Part shown: positions 1 through 6,060 of the stretch, one piece after another
How the letters are laid out: every line of letters starts with the position of its first letter
Numbering within the stretch: position 1 is the stretch's first letter
From: Fidelibacterota bacterium
GTDB lineage: Bacteria; Fidelibacterota; UBA2242
Length of the DNA stretch: 12,106 nt
Reading direction: 5' to 3'
Assembly (NCBI GenBank): GCA_016936335.1
Contig: JAFGXZ010000294.1
Coordinates: forward strand, 1-12,106
Made by a program: the position numbers and the translations under genes
Notes under the pieces: generated by a model
Told to the model about the DNA's origin: nothing
Database searches by the model: none
Seen by the model: the letters and a program-made list of their open reading frames with translations, nothing else

Positions 1-1991
1 CGCCATTTGGGAAAATCAGGAACGAGCATTATATGCCGGCTTTCGAAGAAGGGATGCGTCAGCAAAAGGCTGAGGTGAAGGCGATCATAACGAATCCCGA
101 ACCGGCCACATTTGAAAATACCATCGAAGCGTTGGATTATTCCGGGGCATTGTTGACGAAAGTATCCAGTGTGTTTTTTGCAATGAATGGCGCGAACACG
201 AGTGATGAAATTCAAAAGATCGCTACGGAAATCGCCCCGATACTGTCCAAGCATGGCGATGACATCGGTCTGAACGATACACTTTTCCAGCGCATCAAGG
301 CAGTTTACGAACAGAAAGATCGTTTGAATTTAACAGTTGAGCAGACAATGTTGCTGGATAAATATTACAAGGATTTTGTTCGCGGTGGCGCCAATCTTTG
401 TGAAAAGAAAAAGGCCCGGTTTCGGGAAATTAATGAAGAACTGTCGGTGCTAACGACCAAGTTTGGTGAAAATGTCCTGAAAGATGACAATAATTTTGAA
501 CTGGTTATAGATAATGAAGCCGATCTTGCCGGATTGACCGAAAGTGTCATTGCTTCCGGGGCTGCAGCCGCCAAGGAAAAGGGCTATGAAGGGAAATGGG
601 TCTATACGCTTCATAAACCCAGCTGGATTCCCTTTCTGCAATATTCTGAGAAGCGGAATCTTCGTGAAAAAATTTATAAGGGCTATATCAATCGCGGTAA
701 TAATAATGATGAATACGATAATAAGAAAATTGCCGCGAAAATCGTTGCCCTGAGAGCAGAACGGGCCCAATTGCTGGGATTTCCGACCCATGCGCATTAT
801 GTTCTGGATGTCAATATGGCTCAGAATCCAGAGAATGTTTATAAACTGTTGGACAAATTGTGGAAACCTGCCTTGAAAAGAGCCAAAGCCGAACTAAAGG
901 AAATGCAGGCAATTTCGGATCGCGAAGGTAATAAATTTCCGTTAGAATCCTGGGATTGGTGGTATTATTCGGAAAAATTGAAAAAAGAAAAATATGCCAT
1001 GGACGATGAACTTCTCCGGCCTTATTTTCAATTGAATAATGTCCGGCAGGGAGCTTTTGATGTGGCGACAAAACTCTATGGTATCACGTTTCATGAACGG
1101 AAAGATATCCCGGTTTATCATGAAGATGTAAAAGTCTTTGAAGTCAGGGAGGCCGATGGAACAACAATCGGTGTGCTTTATACGGATTATCATCCCCGGG
1201 CCAGCAAACGCGGTGGCGCCTGGTGCGGAGCATATCGCCGACAGATGAAAAAAGATGGGAAAAATGTAACACCCGTAATAAATAATGTCTTTAATCTCTC
1301 AAAACCGACAGCTGAAAAACCGGCATTGCTGAGCCTTGATGAAGTTACAACGATTTACCATGAATTCGGACATGCACTGCACGGACTGTTCAGTAACTGC
1401 ACTTATCCGCGACTCACCGGCACCAGCGTTGCGCGGGATTTCGTTGAATTGCCGTCACAGGTAATGGAAAATTGGGCGTTGGAGCCTGATGTTCTCAAGA
1501 CCTATGCGTTCCATTATCAAACCGGTAAAGCAATTCCCGATGAACTGATTGAAAAAATCAAAAATTCAAGCTTGTTTAATCAGGGCTTTGAAACTGTGGA
1601 GTATCTGGCTGCCTCGTTCCTGGATATGGATTGGCACACGTTGACGACCACCCGGCCGATTGAGGATGTTCTGGAATTCGAAGATGAATCTCTGGGAAGA
1701 ATTGGCCTGATTCCTGAGATCATCAGTCGCTACCGGACGCCCTATTTCCGGCATATTTTTACCAGCGGTTATTCTGCTGGCTATTATAGCTACATCTGGG
1801 CTGAAGTGCTGGATGCTGATGCATTTCAAGCCTTTAAGGATTCAGACCTTTTTAACAAAGAGTTGGCAAAATCCTTTAGGGATAATATCCTTTCCCGTGG
1901 TGGCACGGAAGAGCCGATGATTCTGTACAAACGATTCCGTGGCCAAGAACCAAGCATTGAACCATTACTGGTTAAAAGAGGGCTGAAATAG
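1..1991 (+). CDS. dcp: M3 family zinc metallopeptidase (Dcp-like), 5' end cut off
   Basis: Zinc oligopeptidase of family M3 (peptidyl-dipeptidase Dcp / oligopeptidase A type), which trims short peptides. The reading frame is already open at the window edge: the codons before the ATG at 33 read PFGKIRNEHY, the usual M3 lead-in to MPAF, so the true start lies upstream and the ATG at 33 is internal. Numbering from that ATG, the zinc site HEFGH is at 443-447, followed by the conserved GTSVARDFVELPSQ stretch whose Glu472 is the expected third zinc ligand. The C-terminal GYSAGYYSYIWAEVLDADAF segment is the family's conserved substrate-site block. The 652 visible residues are close to a full-length enzyme (about 680-700). 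Whether the protein is exported cannot be judged because the N-terminus is missing. It is transcriptionally separate from the following genes because a strong terminator comes next. Dcp versus OpdA specificity is not certain. Confidence 0.95.
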   Translation, partial: PFGKIRNEHYMPAFEEGMRQQKAEVKAIITNPEPATFENTIEALDYSGALLTKVSSVFFAMNGANTSDEIQKIATEIAPILSKHGDDIGLNDTLFQRIKAVYEQKDRLNLTVEQTMLLDKYYKDFVRGGANLCEKKKARFREINEELSVLTTKFGENVLKDDNNFELVIDNEADLAGLTESVIASGAAAAKEKGYEGKWVYTLHKPSWIPFLQYSEKRNLREKIYKGYINRGNNNDEYDNKKIAAKIVALRAERAQLLGFPTHAHYVLDVNMAQNPENVYKLLDKLWKPALKRAKAELKEMQAISDREGNKFPLESWDWWYYSEKLKKEKYAMDDELLRPYFQLNNVRQGAFDVATKLYGITFHERKDIPVYHEDVKVFEVREADGTTIGVLYTDYHPRASKRGGAWCGAYRRQMKKDGKNVTPVINNVFNLSKPTAEKPALLSLDEVTTIYHEFGHALHGLFSNCTYPRLTGTSVARDFVELPSQVMENWALEPDVLKTYAFHYQTGKAIPDELIEKIKNSSLFNQGFETVEYLAASFLDMDWHTLTTTRPIEDVLEFEDESLGRIGLIPEIISRYRTPYFRHIFTSGYSAGYYSYIWAEVLDADAFQAFKDSDLFNKELAKSFRDNILSRGGTEEPMILYKRFRGQEPSIEPLLVKRGLK

Positions 1992-2011
1992 TCTGACAAT
2001 TTGTTCGTCAA

Positions 2012-2052
2012 ATAAACGGGAGTGTGTTGAATCACACTCCCGTTTATATTTT
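2012..2052 (+). terminator. Rho-independent terminator after the M3 peptidase
   Basis: A perfect 15-bp inverted repeat (ataaacgggagtgtg at 2012-2026, its complement at 2033-2047) with a 6-nt loop, followed by a T-rich run (atttttat). It begins about 20 nt after the peptidase stop codon and isolates that gene from the sulfur operon. Confidence 0.93.
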
Positions 2053-2082
2053 TATCCGAAATAGTGAAATTTAAAATATATC

Positions 2083-2116
2083 TTGATTTTAATATGTATA
2101 CACTTTAATATATACT
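2083..2116 (+). promoter_or_regulatory. Probable sigma-70-type promoter of the arsR-SQR operon
   Basis: A -35-like TTGATT at 2083-2088 is followed 17 nt later by TAATAT at 2106-2111. A closer -10 match, TATACT, sits at 2111-2116 and could pair with TTTAAT at 2088-2093, also 17 nt away. Either choice places the transcription start at about 2117-2123, shortly before the ribosome binding site AGGA at 2124-2127. The whole region is very AT-rich, so chance matches are easy and the exact boxes are uncertain. Confidence 0.5.
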
Positions 2117-2121
2117 AAAAT
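2086..2121 (+). promoter_or_regulatory. Candidate ArsR-type operator (imperfect palindrome)
   Basis: A 36-nt imperfect dyad runs from ATTTTAATATGTATA on the left to the mirrored TATATACTAAAAT on the right, with 13 of 18 positions symmetric by my hand comparison. It spans the -10 region and part of the -35 region and ends 14 nt before the start codon of the ArsR-family gene. AT-rich dyads over the promoter are typical operators for autoregulated ArsR/SmtB repressors. The link to this regulator is inferred from position. Confidence 0.45.
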
Positions 2122-2135
2122 ATAGGATTAAACAA

Positions 2136-2462
2136 ATGAATGCATCTTTAGAACAAATCAAACAGCGCTTCAAAAACAATGAAACCGTATGCCAAAAAGT
2201 CGTTGACCTGTTTGCCTTGATTTCCAACAGAACCCGCTTTCGGATACTCTGTTTGTTGTCGGAAGGTGAATTTTGTGTCGGCGATATTGTGGATACGATT
2301 CAGATCAGTAATTTTTCTAATATTTCTCAGCAACTGCGGTTACTGACTATGGCCGGTATTGTTGATCGACGACGTGACGGGAAACGGATTTTATATTCAT
2401 TGGTTGATGAGAGAGTCAAAGAAATAGTTTCCTATCTGCATGACAATTTTCTAAATGCTTAA
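2136..2462 (+). CDS. ArsR/SmtB-family transcriptional regulator
   Basis: A 108-residue winged-helix regulator of the ArsR family, usually a repressor that leaves DNA when it senses a metal or a sulfur species. The core SNRTRFRILCLLSEGEF (30-46) is the family's opening helix. ISNFSNISQQLRLLTMAGIV (57-76) contains the recognition helix, and RRRDGKRILYSL (78-89) is the beta-wing. Cysteines are at 19, 39 and 47. Cys39 lies in the ILCLL position used by persulfide sensors of the BigR/SqrR type, but the partner Cys expected in the C-terminal helix (DERVKEIVSYLHDNF) is absent. The classic ELCVCD metal box is reduced to EFCVGD, with one Cys. The start follows AGGA with an 8-nt spacer. It is first in an operon with an SQR-like enzyme 9 nt downstream, so sulfide or persulfide sensing is the favoured but unproven role. 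Confidence 0.9.
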   Translation: MNASLEQIKQRFKNNETVCQKVVDLFALISNRTRFRILCLLSEGEFCVGDIVDTIQISNFSNISQQLRLLTMAGIVDRRRDGKRILYSLVDERVKEIVSYLHDNFLNA

Positions 2463-2471
2463 GGGGAATTG

Positions 2472-3704
2472 ATGAAGAAAATATTAATTCTGGGAGCCGG
2501 AACCGCTGGTACAATCATGGCTAACCGATTGGTTCGGAAACTGGACCGGAAGGAATGGTCAATAACCATTATCGATCAACATGCAAAACATTATTACCAG
2601 CCCGGTTTTTTGTTTATTCCTTTTGAAATGTATACCGAAGAAGATGTAACCCGAAACAAAACCGATTTTATACCAAAAAATGTCGAATACATTCAGGAAA
2701 GTATTGAAATCATCGAACCGGATAAAAACCGGATCAAGTTGAATAATGGTGTGACCCTTGATTATTATATTCTGATTATTGCTACTGGAACAAATATCGT
2801 TCCGGGTGAGGTCGATGGTTTACTGGACAGCGGCTGGGGTGAAAACGCGTTCGATTTTTATACGGTTGAAGGTTCGGTGGCATTGGCAAGATGCCTGAAG
2901 GACTGGAAGGGTGGAAAACTGGTGGTACATATTGCCGAAATGCCGATCAAGTGCCCGGTCGCGCCATTGGAATTCACATTTCTGGCAGACTGGTATTTCT
3001 CGAAAAAAGAGATGCGGGATGATGTGGAAATCACCTATGTAACCCCGCTTTCCGGTGCTTTTACAAAACCTCGTGCGTCGGGAGTCTTGAGTCATTTATT
3101 AGAGAATAAACACGTCAAACTTGTCCCTGATTTTAACATTATGAATGTTGACGGAACCGCGAAAAAATTGGTTTCCTTCGATGAAAAAACAGTGGACTAT
3201 GATATTTTGGTTTCCATTCCAACGAATATGGGTGACAGTGTCATCGAACGATCGGGTATGGGTGATGAATTGAATTACGTACAGACCCAAAAACACACAC
3301 TGCAATCCAAAGCCCATGAGAATATTTTTGTTCTGGGCGATGCAACCGATCTGCCCAGTTCCAAAGCCGGTTCCGTAGCCCATTTTGAGGCTGAAATTCT
3401 GACTGAAAACATTCTTCAATTTATTCAGAATAAACCACTGAAAGAGGATTTTGACGGCCATGCGAATTGTTTTATCGAATCCGGGTTTGGCAAGGGTTTT
3501 CTGATTGATTTCAATTACGATGTCGAGCCTGTAGAGGGAAAATTTCCCTTACCAATCATTGGGCCGATGGCATTATTAAAAGAATCGCGCATGAACCATT
3601 TTAGTAAGCTGGCGTTCAAATGGATCTATTGGAATATTCTTTTACGCGGTTGGCCGATTCCAATGATTACGGCGCAAATGACAAAACTTGGCAAGAAATT
3701 GTAA
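2472..3704 (+). CDS. Sulfide:quinone oxidoreductase-like FAD flavoprotein
   Basis: A 410-residue two-dinucleotide-fold flavoprotein of the SQR/FCSD type, expected to oxidise sulfide or a related sulfane species and reduce membrane quinone. The N-terminal FAD site is GAGTAG (8-13), followed by the SQR-like QPGFLFIP (43-50), ATGTNIVPG (104-112) and the second FAD motif VLGDATDLPSSKAGS (287-301). Cys161 in IKCPVAPLEF and Cys333 in HANCFIESGFGKG match the two redox cysteines shared by SQRs. Cys141 is not clearly the third cysteine of bacterial type I enzymes. The C-terminal segment FKWIYWNILLRGWPIPMI (382-399) looks like the amphipathic membrane anchor. I chose the ATG at 2472 because AGGGGA (2462-2467) gives a 4-nt spacer; the TTG at 2469 would sit almost on the ribosome site. 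Downstream TusE and DsrE2 genes support a sulfur role. Related reductases with other substrates cannot be excluded. Confidence 0.82.
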   Translation: MKKILILGAGTAGTIMANRLVRKLDRKEWSITIIDQHAKHYYQPGFLFIPFEMYTEEDVTRNKTDFIPKNVEYIQESIEIIEPDKNRIKLNNGVTLDYYILIIATGTNIVPGEVDGLLDSGWGENAFDFYTVEGSVALARCLKDWKGGKLVVHIAEMPIKCPVAPLEFTFLADWYFSKKEMRDDVEITYVTPLSGAFTKPRASGVLSHLLENKHVKLVPDFNIMNVDGTAKKLVSFDEKTVDYDILVSIPTNMGDSVIERSGMGDELNYVQTQKHTLQSKAHENIFVLGDATDLPSSKAGSVAHFEAEILTENILQFIQNKPLKEDFDGHANCFIESGFGKGFLIDFNYDVEPVEGKFPLPIIGPMALLKESRMNHFSKLAFKWIYWNILLRGWPIPMITAQMTKLGKKL

Positions 3705-3712
3705 ACAAAGAG

Positions 3713-3718
3713 AAGGAG
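3713..3718 (+). promoter_or_regulatory. Ribosome binding site fixing the tusE start
   Basis: AAGGAG, 6 nt before the ATG at 3725. It selects this start over the longer open frame from 3620, whose extra residues would come from sequence inside the SQR-like gene. Confidence 0.85.
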
Positions 3719-3724
3719 AATAAA

Positions 3725-4039
3725 ATGGCAACAAAGAACATTGCTGGTGTAAATATCGACGTGAATGAAGAAGGTTACTTGACTAATCATGCTCAATGGA
3801 GCCGGGAAATTGGTGAGGCAATTGCCAAAGAAGAGGAAATTAAACTGACCGAACAACATTGGAACGTCTTGGAATTTTTGCAGAAAGAGGTCAAAGAGAA
3901 TGGCGCTTTACCGACGATCCGTCGCCTGACCAAATCGGGTATTGTTGATACAAAAACTCTTTACCAACTGTTTCCCAATGGGCCATTAAAAAAAGCCTCA
4001 AAGATTGCCGGCCTGGAAAAACCAGCCAGCTGCGTATAA
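3725..4039 (+). CDS. tusE: TusE/DsrC-type sulfur carrier protein
   Basis: A 104-residue DsrC/TusE family protein, a small cytoplasmic carrier that takes sulfur as a persulfide on a penultimate cysteine. The family layout is clear: the IAGVNIDVNEEGYL opening, a central helical part, then ALPTIRRLTKSG and the flexible C-terminal arm ending KPASCV. Cys103 is the conserved CysA. The second DsrC cysteine (CysB), which lies 11 residues earlier, is Ser92 here (KKAS), so the protein cannot form the intramolecular CysA-CysB trisulfide used with DsrAB sulfite reductase. It therefore behaves like TusE or a DsrC-like paralogue. It lies 20 nt after the SQR-like gene and its stop codon overlaps the ribosome site of the DsrE2-like gene. 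The setting suggests sulfur trafficking from SQR and not tRNA thiolation, because no TusBCD genes are near. Confidence 0.9.
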   Translation: MATKNIAGVNIDVNEEGYLTNHAQWSREIGEAIAKEEEIKLTEQHWNVLEFLQKEVKENGALPTIRRLTKSGIVDTKTLYQLFPNGPLKKASKIAGLEKPASCV

Positions 4040-4050
4040 AGGAGATTAAA

Positions 4051-4545
4051 ATGCCTGATGAAAAAATCAAAAAGGTTTCGATTGTCGTTTCACGTGGTTC
4101 CCTGGAAGGTGTGTACCCCGGCCTGATTATGGCCAATGGCGCCCGTATGGAGGGAATGGAAGCGAACCTGTTTTTCACATTTTTCGGATTGTATGCCGTT
4201 CTGGATAAATACATGGATGATATTAAAATCGCCACGGTTGGTAATCCGGCGATGCGGGTTCCCGATGCCAAAGGATTTCCATTACCGACATTATTAGGGG
4301 CACTCCCAGGTATGTCGGCATTTGCAACATGGATGATGAATAAGACCATGGATAAACTGGATATTCCGCCGGTTCGGGAATTTATTGAAATGATCAGCGC
4401 TGCCGGCGGTAAACTCTACGCGTGCAAGGCTACCGTAGATATGTTCAACCTGACCATGAATGATTTTTGCCCGGAGGTTGATAAAGTATTAACTGTGGGT
4501 GAGTTCTATGAAATGTCTGCCGGAGCACAGATCATTTTCACATAA
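4051..4545 (+). CDS. DsrE2/DsrE-DsrF-DsrH-like sulfurtransferase
   Basis: A 164-residue protein of the DsrE/F/H-like fold, in the subgroup annotated as DsrE2 (also labelled peroxiredoxin family protein). These proteins bind sulfane sulfur on a cysteine and hand it to carriers such as TusA or DsrC. The N-terminus VSIVVSRGSLEGVYPGLIMA is the first strand and helix of the fold, FFTFFGLYAVL follows, and GALPGMSAFATWMMN (83-97) is characteristic of the subgroup. Cys125 in KLYACKATVDMF is at the conserved reactive position; Cys140 is a second cysteine. No signal peptide is seen, and the hydrophobic stretches at 40-51 and 81-96 are part of the fold. The ribosome site AAGGAG lies over the stop codon of tusE, so the two are translationally coupled. 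It is the last gene of the sulfur operon. Confidence 0.87.
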   Translation: MPDEKIKKVSIVVSRGSLEGVYPGLIMANGARMEGMEANLFFTFFGLYAVLDKYMDDIKIATVGNPAMRVPDAKGFPLPTLLGALPGMSAFATWMMNKTMDKLDIPPVREFIEMISAAGGKLYACKATVDMFNLTMNDFCPEVDKVLTVGEFYEMSAGAQIIFT

Positions 4546-4553
4546 CGGTTTTT

Positions 4554-4650
4554 AAGCCACAGACAACTTGAGTGATCACTGTTAGCAGTGATTCTTACCG
4601 ACGGTGGGGGCAATGTTCGGACGTTGGATGTTCGTGGCTTTTATTTTTTC
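4554..4650 (+). terminator. Structured element / probable terminator after the DsrE2-like gene
   Basis: Starting 8 nt after the stop codon, AAGCCAC (4554-4560) can pair with GTGGCTT (4634-4640), which is followed directly by a T-rich run (ttattttttc). Inside lies a perfect hairpin, ATCACTG-ttag-CAGTGAT (4575-4592), and a weaker possible stem CCGA/TCGG (4598-4601 with 4617-4620). The closing stem plus T-run fits a branched rho-independent terminator. The internal architecture is larger than an ordinary terminator, so a small RNA, a leader element or a small repeat remnant are alternatives. I do not recognise a known riboswitch. Confidence 0.5.
4613..4634 (+). repeat. Degenerate 7-8-nt tandem repeat (ATGTTCG-like)
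   Basis: Three consecutive related units, ATGTTCGG, ACGTTGG and ATGTTCG, lie on the 3' side of the structured element. The tract is short and imperfect and could be coincidental. Such short intergenic direct repeats are sometimes dispersed in a genome, which cannot be tested from one window. Confidence 0.35.
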
Positions 4651-4704
4651 TGCAAAGAGCTATGGTTTATCGGGCTTTAAAGTCTTAAATTAGCGCCAAT
4701 AATC

Positions 4705-4719
4705 GGAGCAAGTACGTTG
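4705..4719 (+). promoter_or_regulatory. Ribosome binding site and TTG start of nqrA
   Basis: GGAG at 4705-4708 is 8 nt before TTG at 4717. The translation from this TTG begins MIKLKKGLSLPI, the standard NqrA N-terminus, and no ATG or GTG lies close by in frame, so a TTG start is well supported. I see no convincing promoter between 4650 and 4704. Confidence 0.8.
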
Positions 4720-6060
4720 ATTAAGTTGAAAAAAGGACTAAGTCTTCCTATTAACGGTGAGCCAAACCAAACCGTTTTTGATGCAAATTCGGTAAAAAGA
4801 GTCGCTTTGCTGGGATCAGATTACGTCGGCATGAAACCAGATTTGGCGGTTTCGGTAGGTGATACTGTTAAATTGGGTCAGTTGCTGTTCACAGATAAAA
4901 AAAATCCGGCAATCCGTTATACGTCGCCTGGAGCCGGAAAAGTGATTGAGATAAACCGTGGTGAAAAACGGGTGTTTGTATCTATTGTTATCGAACTTCA
5001 GGGCAATGAAGAAAGAATATTCCAATCCCATTCTCCGGAGAAAATTGCTTCTCTGGAACGGGAAATAATTATCGGGCAATTGCTGGAATCCGGTTTATGG
5101 GCAGCCATAAGAAGCAGACCCTTCGAGACGGTCGCGAATCCTGACACCATTCCCCATTCCATATTCATAACTGCGATGGACAGCAATCCGCTGGCGCCGG
5201 ATGTTGGGATAATTGTTCAAACTAGAAGCGATGAGTTTATTGCGGGAATGAAGATCATCTCACAACTCACCGATGGGAATTTATTCCTCTGCAAAGCCAA
5301 AAACAGTGATATACCGGTCAAGCAATTGGCAAAACTGAAGGTGGAGGAATTTGCCGGGCCGCATCCATCGGGGAACGTCGGCACTCATATTCATTTTTTA
5401 AACCCTGTGTCCCGGACAAAAACCGTCTGGCATCTCATGGCTCAGGATGTCATCACCATCGGACATTTGTTTCTGAATGGCCGAATTTTGACAGAGCGAA
5501 TAATATCCTTGGCCGGGCCTTCGGTAAAAAAACCGCGTCTGTTAAAAACGCGCATTGGGGCATCCATCACTGATTTAATTGAAAATGAATTATCAGAAGG
5601 TCGTCAACGGGTCATCTCAGGTTCGGTGTTCCACGGTTTTCGCGCAGCCGATGAATTCGCTTTTCTTGGCCGATACCACCAGCAGGTGACGGCAATTCCC
5701 GAAGGCGGTGAGCGTCAATTTTTTGGTTGGTTAAGCCCTGGTTCTGATCTTTATTCCGTAAAGAATATTGTCCTTTCGAAATTATTACCTTATAAAAAAT
5801 TTAATTTTAATACGAACCTCAATGGCGGGGTTCGTTGTATAGTACCGATTGGCAGTTATGAAAAAGTCATGCCGCTGGATATATTACCAACGTTTTTACT
5901 CAGAGCTCTAGCGGTTGATGATATTGACGAAGCGGAGAAACTGGGGTGCCTGGAATTAGCGGAAGAAGATCTAGCATTATGTACCTACGTCTGTCCGTCG
6001 AAGATTGAGCACGGTGAGAATTTACGCCGGGTGTTAACGCTTATAGAGAAGGAAGGCTAG
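4717..6060 (+). CDS. nqrA: Na+-translocating NADH:quinone reductase subunit A
   Basis: Cytoplasmic-facing subunit A of the six-subunit Na+-NQR, which couples NADH oxidation and quinone reduction to sodium export. NqrA lies on the inner face and is implicated in quinone binding. The 447 residues match the usual length. The start MIKLKKGLSLPING, then VALLGSDYVGMKP (29-41), the biotinyl-like DKKNPAIRYTSPGAGKVIEINRGEKR (66-91), and the later PHPSGNVGTHIHFLNPV stretch are diagnostic of NqrA and not of RnfC, which would carry 4Fe-4S ferredoxin motifs that are absent here. The C-terminus CTYVCPSKIEHGENLRRVL is also typical. Translation starts at TTG. The stop codon TAG overlaps the GTG start of nqrB by one base, so the two are translationally coupled. 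Confidence 0.97.
   Translation: MIKLKKGLSLPINGEPNQTVFDANSVKRVALLGSDYVGMKPDLAVSVGDTVKLGQLLFTDKKNPAIRYTSPGAGKVIEINRGEKRVFVSIVIELQGNEERIFQSHSPEKIASLEREIIIGQLLESGLWAAIRSRPFETVANPDTIPHSIFITAMDSNPLAPDVGIIVQTRSDEFIAGMKIISQLTDGNLFLCKAKNSDIPVKQLAKLKVEEFAGPHPSGNVGTHIHFLNPVSRTKTVWHLMAQDVITIGHLFLNGRILTERIISLAGPSVKKPRLLKTRIGASITDLIENELSEGRQRVISGSVFHGFRAADEFAFLGRYHQQVTAIPEGGERQFFGWLSPGSDLYSVKNIVLSKLLPYKKFNFNTNLNGGVRCIVPIGSYEKVMPLDILPTFLLRALAVDDIDEAEKLGCLELAEEDLALCTYVCPSKIEHGENLRRVLTLIEKEG

Noticed and set aside
3620..3724. Longer N-terminus for the TusE/DsrC-type protein starting at 3620
   Set aside because: It overlaps the end of the SQR-like gene, has no family similarity, and a good ribosome site lies 6 nt before the ATG at 3725, which yields the standard length.
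4554..4640. Miniature inverted-repeat transposable element with 7-bp ends
   Set aside because: The inverted ends are only 7 bp, no convincing target duplication flanks them, and the T-run after the right end is explained more simply by termination.
4546..4716. Known riboswitch upstream of nqrA
   Set aside because: No consensus I can recall (TPP, FMN, cobalamin, glycine, fluoride, c-di-GMP) fits, and the element begins only 8 nt after the previous gene's stop, leaving no room for a separate promoter.
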